Of a DNA stretch of 64,000 bases, positions 42,760-53,569 are shown piece after piece (positions within the stretch are counted from its first letter, which is position 1; the number at the start of each line of letters is the position of its first letter). The notes below the pieces were generated by a model. That model made no database searches. It was not told the DNA's origin and worked only from the letters and a program-made list of their open reading frames with translations. The stretch is from Helicoverpa zea (lineage: Eukaryota; Arthropoda; Insecta; Lepidoptera; Noctuidae): positions 992,001 to 1,056,000 of the forward strand of contig NC_061479.1 in the NCBI RefSeq assembly GCF_022581195.2, in the 5' to 3' direction. A program made the position numbers and the translations under genes.

Positions 42760-42900
42760 CCCGAGCCTTTTCCCAACTATCTTGGGGTCGGCTTCCAGTC
42801 TAGCCGGATGCAGCTGAGTACCAGTGTGCTACAAGGAGCGACTGCCTATCTGATCTCCTCAACCCAGTTCCACATACAACTCAATAATCCTTGGTAATCA
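42760..42900 (-). mobile_element. SINE family 1 fragment
   Basis: CCCGAGCCTTTTCCCAACTAT to CTCCTCAACCCAGTTCC. Confidence 0.8.
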
Positions 42901-43184
42901 ATGGATCAATCGGAAGTAAAAATATGCAATTTAATTCAGATTACACACACGAATAGCGATTAGGCTTAGGAAATCATACCGACGTATTATTTGCTATACG
43001 TCCGGCTGTGTGTGCAGTTATAATTGATAGCAATATTATGATAACCTATCTTTGAAATACCTACTATACTTTTTTTTTTATTTAGCCTATGCTATCCCAC
43101 TGTTAGGCAAAGCTCCTCCATAGCTTTCCATCTTTCTCTATCCATCGCTGTTTGCGTTCAGTCCAGTCCCGGGTCAGGCCGAAA

Positions 43185-43400
43185 TCGCTTTGTGGGTTTT
43201 AGAGACTTTCAAAAAGCCCGGAGCTTGGAAGTTGGTGACTGATACACCCGTGCATCGGAGAGCACGTTAATGTCGGGCCTGCTTGTGATCTCTCTCCGGT
43301 GGTGTCGGATTGCCGTCCCATCGGCTTATGAGAGTGAAGGAATAGTGAGTGCACCTGTGTCTAAGCAAATGTGCATGCACTATAATATGTCCTGAAGACA
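43185..43400 (+). mobile_element. SINE family 3
   Basis: TTGTGGGTTTTAGAGACTTTC...GCATCGGAGAGCACGTTAAT...GTGTCTAAGCAAATGTGC. It is preceded by another AT-rich repeat scrap (43080-43180). Confidence 0.8.
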
Positions 43401-44260
43401 CATTCTTATAAGTATGTAGTTTATCTCCCAGGCCTTAGATGGACGTACAATCAAAGCATTTCTTTGATAACGTGACTAAAATTAACCAAACCGCGAAATC
43501 AATCATTAGTTCTGCTAAAGCATTTTATTCGGCAATTAAGTAAAAGTATGATATTCACCAAAACGCGAAGCTCTTCTTAGAAACACATTTCTCCTGTTCT
43601 TAGAATCCTCATATTCAAATGTATGCAAAAACATTCATTAGTAGATGGTTTTTGTAGCCACACAAACTTTTTTTGCGCATATACGTCGTAATTCATGAGA
43701 ATGGTTCCGACAGATTCACACCAACATTTTTCTTGTATTTGGATTAGATCTGCATTCAATATTTTTTCAAAATAACCGAAACTGTCTTATCTCAGATACA
43801 TGAATATGCCAGATTTTCTATAGACCCCGTTCACTACTCTACCTCCAACAAACTTTAAACCATAGGACTAGCATACTACAGGATATACTCTGTCATAGGA
43901 TGAGCCTCAATCGATATTTCCTATTATAGTGATACACTCCAAATATATGGTCTTTCATAATTGATTAAGTAATACTTAGTATAGTATTAAACCTACAGCT
44001 CACTCGATAAGAAGAAAACTTTATACTCGAATGGATTTGAAACCGCACACACTTTCTTGACATTTAAAGATGCTTTTAACCACTGGGCTATCGCGACTTA
44101 TTTAAATTGAGTTAACTTATTTGGTTTGTCATTGGCAAACACTGATTAAGCAAATATATCTTCTTATGTAGTCAATTGTTTAAATTGACAACAAACCATT
44201 TACCTATATCTAGTAAGTAATACCAATTTACATAATTCTAAAATGATTTATAGTAAAAGT
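43400..44260. other. no gene seen
   Basis: AT-rich DNA with a worn tRNA-like SINE head (reverse) near 44030-44100. Short open frames there have no family features. Confidence 0.5.
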
Positions 44261-44264
44261 AATT

Positions 44265-44578
44265 TGCAGGTCAGGCAAGTACCAATGCAACTTTTCTAAG
44301 TTTGTATGTACTTTCTAAGTATATCTTAGACACCATTGACTGTGTTTCGGATGGCACGTTAAACTGTAGGTCCCGGCTGTCATTGAACATCCTTGGCAGT
44401 CGTTACGGGTAGTCAGAAGCCAGTAAGTCTGACACCAGTCTAACCAATGGGTTGCCCGGGTAACTGGGTTGAGGAGGTCAGATAGGCAGTCGCTTCTTGT
44501 AAAGCACTGGTACTCAGCTGAATCCGGATAGACTGGAAGCCGACCTCAACATGATTGGGAAAAAGGCTCGGAGGATGT
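44265..44578 (+). mobile_element. SINE family 1, nearly complete body
   Basis: From GCAGGTCAGGCAAGTACCAA through CCCGGCTGTCATTGAACATC to TTGGGAAAAAGGCTCGGAGGATG. Only the tRNA-like head is missing. Confidence 0.87.
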
Positions 44579-44634
44579 AATTTGCGAAAAAAACTTGCCC
44601 TGCATTCGTATTTCTAAGATTTTGTATGGACTCA

Positions 44635-44810
44635 AAGTTAAAGTCAAGATAGTTTATTAAAGTAGGCTAATTAGATTAGCACTTTTAAACGTCAAGATTA
44701 CAAGAATGACAGCACCCCCAAAACGCAACCCCCTTTCACCACTTCCTAGTGTTATGGCTGGGAAGAAGAAGTGGTGAAGAACCAACTTCCCAGCAACACA
44801 GCTGTCTATT
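44635..44810 (-). mobile_element. repeat H, reverse
   Basis: AGTAGGCTAATTAGATTAGCAC...TTCACCACTTCCTAGTGTTAT. Confidence 0.7.
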
Positions 44811-44827
44811 ACAATTTACTTAATCAC

Positions 44828-45095
44828 CATCTCCCGAGCCTTTTCCCAACTATGTTGGGGTCGGCTTCCAGTCTAACCGGATTCAGTTGAGTACTAGTGC
44901 TTTACAAAGAGCGACAGCCTATCTGACCTCCTCAACCCAGTTACCCGGGCAACCCGATACCCCTTGGTTAGACAGGCAGACTTACTGGCTTCTGACTACC
45001 CGTAACGACTGCCAAGGATGTTCAATGACAGCCGGGATCTACAATTTAACGTGCCATCCGAAACACAGACAATGGTGTCTAAGATATACTTAAAA
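44828..45095 (-). mobile_element. SINE family 1, 3' two thirds
   Basis: TCTCCCGAGCCTTTTCCCAAC to CATCCGAAACACAGACAATG. Confidence 0.85.
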
Positions 45096-45139
45096 ACAAC
45101 TGAAATATAATATACTTACAATGTACTTAATATAATTTA

Positions 45140-45408
45140 CATTTTTTTTTTTTTTTGCCGGGACATTTTTCACACACTGTCGGTTAGCCCCACGGTAAGT
45201 TATTAATTAACTTGTGTTATGGGTGCTAACACAACTGATAAACTACATATAGCTACATATATACATATTTATAAATACATATTGTAACACCCAGACCACG
45301 GCCAACAAGCATGCTCATCACACAAATGTCGACCGAACCGGGAATCGAACCCGGGACCTCAGGTTCGGCAGTCCGGCTTGGTAACCATTGCGCCATCGAG
45401 GTCGTCAA
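45140..45408 (-). mobile_element. SINE family 4, full length, tRNA-derived with poly(A)
   Basis: Read on the minus strand: a tRNA-like head with box A TGGCGCAATGGTTAC and box B GGTTCGATTCC, a unique body (TGATGAGCATGCTTGTTGGCC...GTTAGCACCCATAAC), and an A-run (T-run at 45140-45156 on the plus strand). The head looks like a tRNA gene but the cloverleaf is not intact. The body differs from SINE families 1-3. Confidence 0.82.
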
Positions 45409-45789
45409 ATATACAATTCACTACTGGACTGATAAAAAACTGAACTTAGTTTTCATTTTTATTCACATTGTGCATAATATTTCACACTTTCACTGTTTTC
45501 TGATGGCGGTTATAATTTTTCAGGAAATATATTAGTAGGTATTAACTAACGTATAATTGTGCATAAATCGATAAAAATAGCTGATCGGGTACATTGCCGA
45601 TTGGAGTTTTTTTTAATGAATTATTTTGTATAGAATTTTTATCACAATAAAGATCAGTGTTATAAACACAAATAATTTTCAATTATAATACACAAGACAA
45701 AAAAATATTTTTTTAAACATTTTTTTCCTTGATAAACACCGGTAACTTTTGCCATATTGTTAAAATAAACTATATTATGTTGCACTTAC

Positions 45790-45855
45790 CTAAAAAATCC
45801 TCCTTCTGTTCGTTTCAACTATCACCGCTGACCACTGACTATAGACTGCGCTGAA
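45790..45855 (-). promoter_or_regulatory. probable non-coding first exon and start region of FAR-A
   Basis: On the minus strand a moderately GC-richer stretch with initiator-like TCAGTG runs into TTTTTTAG|GTAAGTGC, a strong 5' splice site, with no ORF. FAR-A coding exon 1 starts just after an acceptor and needs an upstream exon. This is the best donor I found upstream, about 8 kb away. Inferred from sequence only. Confidence 0.4.
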
Positions 45856-46291
45856 CTCCGACACTCCTGTATGCGCACGCGCAAGTCTCAATGTACGTAG
45901 CCAAATATTATCGTAATTATATTGTGAATGCATTATTGTAGATATATTGGTCGTGTATAGTAATTAATTAGATTTATTTATATGTCATTCTATACTAATC
46001 TATGCTAACTTAGTATTTGAGGAAATATTTTTTGTTTGGCTCCGAAAGTCCGAAACTACTAGACCAAATTTGAAAAATTCTTTCACTGTTCGAAAGATCA
46101 TTGGCTATATTTTGTACCCAGTTTCCATGGGACATGGGTAAAAATGCTGGAACATCTAGTAATATTTAGAGATAGAGCTTGTAAGAGACAATCTCTGGAT
46201 CTACAGAACCTATTTTGAAAATTCTTTTACCAAAAGAAAGCTAATCTCCGAGTGTCATAGGCTATGTACTTATATTTTATATAAAAAAGGG

Positions 46292-46375
46292 AAGTTATAT
46301 ATATAGCAGCTATGATTAATATACTTGCCTAAAGTTATATATATAGCAGCTATGATTTATATACTTGCCTAAAGT
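46292..46375. repeat. 40-bp unit, two tandem copies
   Basis: AAGTTATATATATAGCAGCT...ATATACTTGCCTA occurs twice back to back with one difference. Confidence 0.9.
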
Positions 46376-46490
46376 ACACATCAATTTTGCAAAATGTATG
46401 TTCCAATTATTATGTTTTATGTTTATATATATTTTGTATATAGTATTTTATTTTTAGTTTTGTATAAGGATAAGTAGTTTAAGTTTGTAT

Positions 46491-46844
46491 ATACAGGAAT
46501 GAATTTTAAACAGTGCGAAAAAAAAAACTGGTGGTCCAGAATCGTTAACAGAACATATCTGCATCATCAGTAAAAAAAAAATTTTTCATTCTTTTGTCCG
46601 CCCTAAAATCAGCAAAATATGGATACCAACTATTCTTAGCGCGCCGAGCGGAGCTCGTGCCTCGCCGCCGTGCATACTATGACGACTGTGACCGCACAAT
46701 CGGTTACAAAATAAACATCTTTCGATATCAATAACTTTTCTTTTTTGTACTAAAACACGACAAAATAAAAATATACGTATCTATAAAACTTATTTAACTA
46801 TAAGTTGACAAAGTTTGCGCACTGGATAAAATTCATTCCTGTAT
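46491..46844. mobile_element. TIR element R (about 354 bp)
   Basis: ATACAGGAATGAATTTTAAA at the left and ATAAAATTCATTCCTGTAT at the right are TIRs with GCG(C)ACTG just inside. TA-rich flanks are compatible with TA target duplication. The GC-rich centre (GCGCGCCGAGCGGAGCTCG) is odd for the region. Confidence 0.78.
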
Positions 46845-47389
46845 GTATAGTGTGTACATTGCATAAAATAAATAATTATAGACTAAAAAATAAGGAAAAA
46901 AAATGCAAAACGTAAGAATCGAAATCACGACCATAGCTTTATCCATTGGGCTATTTTTCCTTTTTTAAAAGTAAAAGTATCAGTAACCTTACGTTGTTAA
47001 TTTTGCACAGTCACTGTTTAACCCCTGACCTGATCAAGGAAAAGCCTAATGAATGCACATTTAATATACTTAACAGCAGTACGAATATTAATAAGCAATT
47101 ACAGTGTTTTTTAGCCTCAAACACTGCAGACTAAATTGTCATATGAATAAGACTGCTGGCTGCAAGTTGGTTTATTTAAACTTACTAATATACATATTAT
47201 AACTAGCCGTTTTCCCGCAGTTTCAACGAAACTACGCCCGTACTGGGATAAAATAATATAGCCTGTTACACGGGAAGAGTGTAGCTTAGCTTAGCAGTTT
47301 TGTAGCCTTTGACCACAAACATACACAAAAATGTATCCTCTTGACTTATAAACGTATACTTAGATAAAGTGGAATAATGTTTTTGATTG

Positions 47390-47460
47390 TTTTTTTTTTT
47401 TTTTTTTTTTTTTTTTAATCAAACTTTCGGCCGACTAAAAGTTCGTAGTGTTCGGACGCT
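47390..47460. mobile_element. poly(T) run next to a MITE N end
   Basis: About 27 T residues, then TTTCGGCCGACTAAAAGTTCG, which matches the right end of family N. Confidence 0.55.
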
Positions 47461-48374
47461 CTAAAACTGACATATTATGTACAACATAGAATTGTTTGAA
47501 ATTCATTTACATAAAAAGTAGATTCGGTCAAGCAGAACCTGCGTATGTACATATTTGATTTATCATAAGTAAATTATACACTCGGAGCAAATTAAATTTC
47601 TTTGTTAATTAAGAGTCTTTGGTTCAATCGATCTAAGATTCATCGACAACATAAATGTATTTTTTCTGAAAACAGTTTTTTACTCATCATCATGCCTACC
47701 TGACCTCCTCAACTCATTTACCCGTGCAACCCGAAGGTAAGACTTACTGGCTTCTGACGACCCGTAACGACTGTCAAAGATGTTCAATGATCCCCATTCC
47801 TATTTAATTATTTTTACGTTCAATTTCCAAAGTAAATGGTTGTTTTGAGAAGAACGGACATTTATGTTGTCTGTAAAAAAAATACAATTTGAAGTAATAT
47901 TTAATGCTCAATCCTTCTCCGTGTGAGAGGAGGCCTGTGCCCAGCAGTGAGACGATAAAAAAAAGGCTGTAACAGTACAGAAGTAATATTTCAGTGTTAG
48001 GTAGCCTTCTTATCGAGGAAGGCTACTATTTACGTGCGTGAAATAGCTCACACGTGACGCGGTGACTACTGCTAAAAGTTAGTTTATCATATTACTTAAT
48101 GTGACTACAAAATAACGACTAATTAAATTCGTAGCTCAAACACAGAAACATAGACACCATCAGAATATCTTCTAACAAAGTCGTTCTTCTATATTCCGGT
48201 CACGTTTCTAGTTGTCCAAATAGTCTACCCATTGTTTATAGCTCACCAAGGTCACTTAATGTCTTTCATTTATAATTAATCAGTTCGCTATATGTTATCC
48301 TCTATTTAAAAAGGTTTGAGATGTAATGGATAAAGTTACCTAAGCAACACTTGGCGCGGTTAGTCCGTCGATGG

Positions 48375-48840
48375 GTGACCAACTTGTCATGACTTAGTGT
48401 TACACACCTGCATTTAGTTAAACTGAAAGCCAATCCCAACATAGTTGGGAAAAGTGGAGTACGTGCGCCAGAAGCTGAAGTACGCTCCGAGAGTGCAGCT
48501 GCTGGAGTTTTGGAGTTTTGTTCGAGTTGCACCATAACGCCAACTTCAAGGCGTTCGTGGTGCGAGTGCCGACATGTTTCCTGCACCTCGTGTTGGACGA
48601 GAACTTCTGGCCACAGGGCGTGGTGTTCCGTCGCTTCCGCGGACAAGTGCCACAGAACCGCACGGAGTGACATAGGGCGTAGTGAAGACTACTAACATAG
48701 ATTTAAGTTTTTTTTATATACTAACAATGTGTGTATAATATATTATGTATGTTAGTCTTTAAGGTATACATTTATGGGCCTATGCAGCCTGAAAATAAAG
48801 AGATTTGATTTGATTTGAAAAGGCTAGGAAGATGATTTGG
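48375..48840 (+). mobile_element. SINE family 1 remnant split by insertion
   Basis: AACTGAAAGCCAATCCCAAC...GTTGGGAAAAG continues as GGCTAGGAAGATGATTTGG after the 362-bp insert. Confidence 0.7.
48455..48816 (+). mobile_element. retroposed fragment inside a SINE, flanked by GAAAAG
   Basis: This 362-bp insert splits a SINE between GTTGGGAAAAG and GGCTAGGAAGATGAT, with GAAAAG at both ends (48449-48454 and 48817-48822). It carries a broken coding stretch (EYVRQKLKYAPRVQLLEF, then in another frame NFKAFVVRVP, LDENFWPQGVVFRRFRG and a stop), a short AT-rich 3' UTR, and a TTTGATTTGATTTG tail. The coding part resembles ORF1/FP-like domains of insect retroelements. That assignment is tentative. Confidence 0.65.
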
Positions 48841-49343
48841 TCCTTCCTTTGTTCAGATGTTTTGTGACTTCCTTAAGTCCTAACCTCTTTTCATACAGAA
48901 AAAGAATGAGCGTTAATCACAGAACTTGCTCAAAGCGAACGCGATTTCAGACTTGATGATATTACTTTATTCATTGATGTAAAAGTAAAAGAGACACTTA
49001 GAAATTATCCTACTTATTTCGAATCGAACCCGCACACTCGGAGGTAGGTACTCACTTTTATCTCTAGGCCATCACGACGTAGGCATAACGTACCCACCTA
49101 TTTCTCAAAACTAGCAAAAAAATAAGGAAGCAATGTAGTACGAGTGTGTACATTAAAATTTGTCTGTATAATAAAATAATTCCCACTCGACTTGCTCTAT
49201 ATAATATTATGATACAATATCATTTACCTAGATAATATATTTATAACAGCAAATGAATGCATTGCTTAAATAATAAAACACGTAACTAGCTGGTAAAATC
49301 AAACACGCAAGTTATAAAAGTCGCTATAAGTTATAGATTATAA

Positions 49344-49495
49344 CTGCGGGTTGTTCGAAAGAGATACCGCGGCCCTGGTACATAAAAGGTCTATGACGGA
49401 ACACGACGATTTTAGTCAGTAAGAGTCTGACACTCCCTCACCGCTGCTAACCCACAGCGGGAGGGGTCATTTGATGATTTTACGTCGCTAAAAGG
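49344..49495 (+). mobile_element. R1-type LINE 3' end (family B)
   Basis: CTGCGGGTTGTTCGAAAGAG to GATGATTTTACGTCGCTAAA, next to the satellite. Confidence 0.85.
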
Positions 49496-49536
49496 TATAG
49501 ATTATAATAGAGAACTTTCTTATATAATTAAAATTA

Positions 49537-50184
49537 ACTAAAGTATATAAGAGAGTATATAATAAAGTACATAAGAGAGTATATAATAAAGTACATAAGA
49601 GAGTATATAATAAAATACATAATAAAGTATATAAGAGAGTATATAATAAAATACATAATAAAGTGTATAAGAGAGTATATAATAAAGTACATAAGAGAGT
49701 ATATAATAAAGTACATAAGAAAGTATATAATAAAATACATAATAAAGTATATAAGAGAGTATATTATAAAGTACATAAGGGAGTATATAATAAAGTACAT
49801 AAGAGAGTATATAATAAAATACATAATAAAGTATATAAGAGAGTATATAATAAAATACATAATAAAGTGTATAAGAGAGTATATTATAAAGTACATAAGA
49901 GAGTATATAATAAAGTACATAAGAGAGTATATAATAAAATACATAATAAAGTATATAAGAGAGTATATTATAAAGTACATAAGGGAGTATATAATAAAGT
50001 ACATAAGGGATTATATAATAAAGTACATAAGGATGTATATAATAAAGTACATAAGAGGGTATATAATAAAGTACATAAGATAGTATATAATAAAGTACAT
50101 AAGAGAGTACATAAGTATATAAGGGAGTATATAATAAAGTACATAAGTGATTATATAATAAAGTACATAAGGGAGTATATATAT
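49537..50184. repeat. satellite array, 24-bp unit, left block
   Basis: About 27 tandem copies of a 24-bp unit containing GTATATAATAAAGTACATA followed by AGAGA. Some copies are replaced by a 36-bp variant (with AATACATAATAAAGTATA), so the basic module looks like 12 bp. The unit is a multiple of three, so several frames stay open over the array without coding for anything real. Confidence 0.95.
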
Positions 50185-50185
50185 A

Positions 50186-51180
50186 CTTCCCCTGCCGATT
50201 TCGGCTATGGTGACTGCTTTCAGTTATCATTGAGAGAAGAGCTAGGATGATCAGCTCTTCTATGCGCCCTTTGATGGCTGCAGTACCCTATTTTATGTGT
50301 AAACGTGCGCGAGCATTGGCTGCACGTTAGGATACCGTCCACGTAGTTATAATGAATGGCTACTGGTGTTTTAGCCTTAAGAGCATCACGCTTCGCATCC
50401 AGTGCGGATTTCCTTTGCTCTTCGAAATCTTTGATCGCATTTTTTAGTAGGCCTCTCCATTCAGGGCGGCAAATGGCTTTTGTCTCCCAGTTCTGAGGAT
50501 CAATGTTGCACCTTTTCATGTGTCTTTTCTGAACATCCTTGAAGCGTAAGAACTGGCCACCTTGTTTCCGTCTGCCGTTCTGGAGTTCAGAAAAGAAGAT
50601 GCGTTTGGCCACCCTATCATCATCCATGCGTAGAACATGACCGCACCATCTGAGCTGTCGCCGCATCAGGTACGCTTCTATGCCGCAGACATTCGCGCGT
50701 CGTAGCACTTCGGTATTTCTAATCCGATCCGACCACTTGATTTTCAGAATATCTCTTATGCACTTTAGATGAAATCGGTCCAGCGCCCGTATATGTTTCC
50801 GATAGAGGACCCATGTTTCAGCCGAGTATAAAAGATTTGGGTGGACTATGGCCTTGTAAACGGAGATTTTTGTCGAAAGCTTCAAATCATGTGTGTGTAA
50901 GACCTTGGCTCGTAATTTACCGAAAGCAGCTGATGCAGCGCCAATGCGATGGTTTATTTCGGTATCAAGGTCACACTTGGATGTAATTGTGCTGCCCAGA
51001 TATTTGAAGGTATTCACTTGCTTCAGCTCAGTATCGCCAATGTTTACCTTGATAGGGTCTGTAGCTCCTTGAGAGTCGATTGCCATTACCTCAGTTTTCT
51101 TAACACTGATTTTTAGACCGAAACGACAACAGACTTCCTGAAGGTTAGTCATCAGGTTCTGGAGCTCTTGTGCAGCATAA
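50186..51180 (-). mobile_element. RTE-like LINE, 3' part of ORF2 with C-terminal C2H2 finger
   Basis: There is an open frame from about 51178 to 50220 (310 aa from its first Met at 51152). It encodes the end of a reverse transcriptase: LQEVCCRFGLKISVKKTEV, TFKYLGSTITSKCDLD, HPNLLYSAETWVLY and RQLRWCGHVLRMDDDR, then a C-terminal C-x2-C-x12-H-x3-H zinc finger. It is 5' truncated and lies inside a 24-bp satellite, which continues on both sides. The long open frame suggests a fairly recent insertion. Related to the broken copy at 27.1-28.3 kb. Confidence 0.85.
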
Positions 51181-51335
51181 GTGTGTATATAATAAAGTAC
51201 ATAAGAGAGTATACAATAAAGTTTATAAGAGAGTATATAATAAAGTACATAAGTGTGTATATAATAAAGTACATAAGAGAGTATATAATAAAGTTTATAA
51301 GAGAGTATATAATAAAGTACATAAGTGAGTATATA
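51181..51335. repeat. satellite array, 24-bp unit, right block
   Basis: About six further copies of the same 24-bp unit, resuming right after the LINE. They include copies with TTTATAAGAGAG. The two blocks are one array split by the insertion. Confidence 0.92.
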
Positions 51336-51339
51336 TAAA

Positions 51340-51640
51340 CTTTTTCTTCTTTTCTTTTACATTCTATTTAGTTTTTTTCTGTAATGTATGATCATAGTGT
51401 TAAAGATGTACCTTCATTGTATTTGATTTTTACTGTAAACGGGAGTCAAGGGTTCGAGCTGAAAACCAGCGCTTGGCAACCCCATTTGGGAAGCCTAAGC
51501 ATAAGCTGACGCTCGAACCTTTTGCTTTCGGTATTATAGCCTCCATGTTAAGTTATTTTTTTCTGTTTGCTGTAATACTGGAAACAATAAACTTCTATTC
51601 TATTCTATTCAATTCTATTCTATTCTATTCTTATTTTTGC
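51340..51640 (+). mobile_element. retroelement 3' end with (ATTCT)n tail
   Basis: Non-coding DNA ending CTGGAAACAATAAACTTC followed by about eight copies of TATTC (51592-51638). An AATAAA-like signal followed by a simple repeat is typical of a non-LTR retroelement 3' end. No ORF remains. Confidence 0.5.
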
Positions 51641-51696
51641 AGTCCCTTAAAAATATGTTAGGGGCTGATTTTACAATCATCAGCTAAGTAACTTCT

Positions 51697-51868
51697 ATGT
51701 TTTTTTTAACGACGCCAAAAATCATCAAATGACCCCTCCCGCTGTGGGTTAGCAGCGGTGAGGGAGTGTCAGACTCTTACTGACTAAAAACCGTCGTATT
51801 CCGTCGTAGGCCTTTTATGTACCAGGGCCACGGTAACTCGGGCGAACAATCCCGCAGTCCCGGGTTAA
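51697..51868 (-). mobile_element. R1-type LINE 3' end (family B)
   Basis: TTTTTTTTAACGACGCCAAAA to CGAACAATCCCGCAGTCCCGG. Confidence 0.85.
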
Positions 51869-52037
51869 CTTCTATCTGAAGAATAAATATGGCGGTTTGA
51901 CATATTTTCTATACAAAAGCTGACAAAACGTCAAACATATTCTTCAGAAAAGTTATCTGGCGATTCAATAATCGGCTTTTTATGTTATAAATTTATAGAG
52001 TGAAAATATAGGAAAATTCTTGTCAGAAGGTCCTGAG

Positions 52038-52205
52038 ATGGGCTGCGGGTTGTTCGAAAGAGATACCGCGGCCCTGGTGCATAAAAGGCCTATGACGGAA
52101 CACGACGGTTTGTAGTCAGTAAGCGTCTGACACTCCCTCACCGCTGCTAACCAACAGCGGGAGGGGTCATTTGATGATTTTGACGACGTTAAAAAAAAAA
52201 AAAGG
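52038..52205 (+). mobile_element. R1-type LINE 3' end (family B)
   Basis: GGGCTGCGGGTTGTTCGAAAG to GACGACGTT followed by A(13). Confidence 0.87.
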
Positions 52206-52597
52206 TCCTGACATAAATTAAATAAAACACACCAATTATCTAATTTAATTTATTATAATTTGTGTTAACATTATTTATTACAATTTATACATGAGGTAAA
52301 CAATTAAATACTAAGGACAATTTCATACACTGCAACTATTTAGTTGAGCAACAGTTACGCAAGAAAAACAATGTTTTAACAAAAAAAAGACACAACGGAT
52401 AGGTCCTTTAATTATAGGTTAATTTTACTTAATAATTCATTCATTTTTAAATTTATAGGGCAAGAAGAAATAAAAAAGATACAGAAAGCAGATCAACCTA
52501 CCCTACTAATCGAACATTAATCTTACACTATTGTGATAAGGTTGAAAATCTATTGAAGACATTTGACAAATTATTGAGATACGTTGACGTGCTTTCT

Positions 52598-52712
52598 GTA
52601 CGGTAGACTGCACATCAGTGGTAACTGTCATGCACCTTAACTCAATAGTAGTAAGTACGATTTTCCTATAAAACTGTTACCACTGACCTGACGTTGACTG
52701 TACATATTCTTT
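52598..52712. mobile_element. MITE family O
   Basis: GTACGGTAGACTGCACATCAG...AAACTGTTACCACTGACCTG...GTTGACTGTACA, reverse of 28305-28410. Confidence 0.75.
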
Positions 52713-52934
52713 TGAAAATTGACATTAGAGAAATACACATTTATTGACAGTAGGTCAAATTGTTACGTAAATGAATTTATTTTTTAAAATTAGTACAAAA
52801 CTATGAGTATTATTAGGTAAATTACAAAATGGACTAAAAACTATGTTTTCTAGGTGGTTAAGAAACATTTTACACTCTGTCTTTGGTATATTAATGTTCC
52901 TTTATTATAAAACAAAATATTGTAGAAATTTTAC

Positions 52935-53100
52935 TTGCCGAATTCCCGCGGTTTTATTCGCGTCCAGTGGGAACTACTGCCCGTACCGAGATAAAATATA
53001 GCCTATGTTACTCGGGAAGAGTGTCGCTTTCCAACAGTGAAAGAATTTTTTAAATCGATTTAGTGGTTTCGGAGCCTTTGGGGTACAAACAAACAAAACA
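52935..53100. mobile_element. repeat of the CCGCGGTTTTATTCGCG class
   Basis: GAATTCCCGCGGTTTTATTC...CTGCCCGTACCGAGATAAAA...TTTCGGAGCCTTTGGGG. Confidence 0.68.
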
Positions 53101-53316
53101 TTTTTCCTCTTTGTTATTTTACTTAGATAACAAAAATGTTTTATTTTTCTTTCTAGTAAAAAAACTATCATGGAATTCTTTGTAGCGGTGGTTAACTCCT
53201 AAAACAAGTATTATTATATACTGCCTATTTATCAATATTTGGAAATTGCTTGTCAACATAATTAAAAAAAGAACAGAATAATCTCCTTTGTAAGTATTAA
53301 AGTAAAGTTAAAGTAT

Positions 53317-53322
53317 TTTATT
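53317..53322 (-). terminator. possible poly(A) signal of FAR-B
   Basis: AATAAA on the minus strand about 460 nt beyond the FAR-B stop. Weak evidence, because the hexamer is common in this AT-rich DNA. No comparable signal was found close behind FAR-A. Confidence 0.25.
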
Positions 53323-53569
53323 TGTTGTTAGAATATAAGAAGAGCACATAAAATAAGGCTGTCTACACACATGGACACAATTCTCTCATAGAATCACCAA
53401 CATTACTACTATTCATAATGTTTATAAGAAATAACTTTAACTAAGTAAGTAATGTATGACTCGAATGGGATTATTTTTGAGGCAGAAATAGCCTCTATAA
53501 TAATATTTGATACTCATTAAATCACAATAATAACCAAGTATTAAAATAACCACACACTGCAGACAAAAC

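Noticed and set aside
45330..45408. tRNA gene on the minus strand
   Set aside because: A and B boxes are present but the cloverleaf is not intact, and it is joined to a SINE body and poly(A).
49537..50184. CRISPR-like array
   Set aside because: The units are contiguous with no unique spacers, and the genome is eukaryotic.
49534..50250. Three long ORFs (156-230 codons) of Tyr/Ile/Leu or Lys/Val/Tyr repeats
   Set aside because: Translations of a 24-bp satellite, open only because the unit is a multiple of three.
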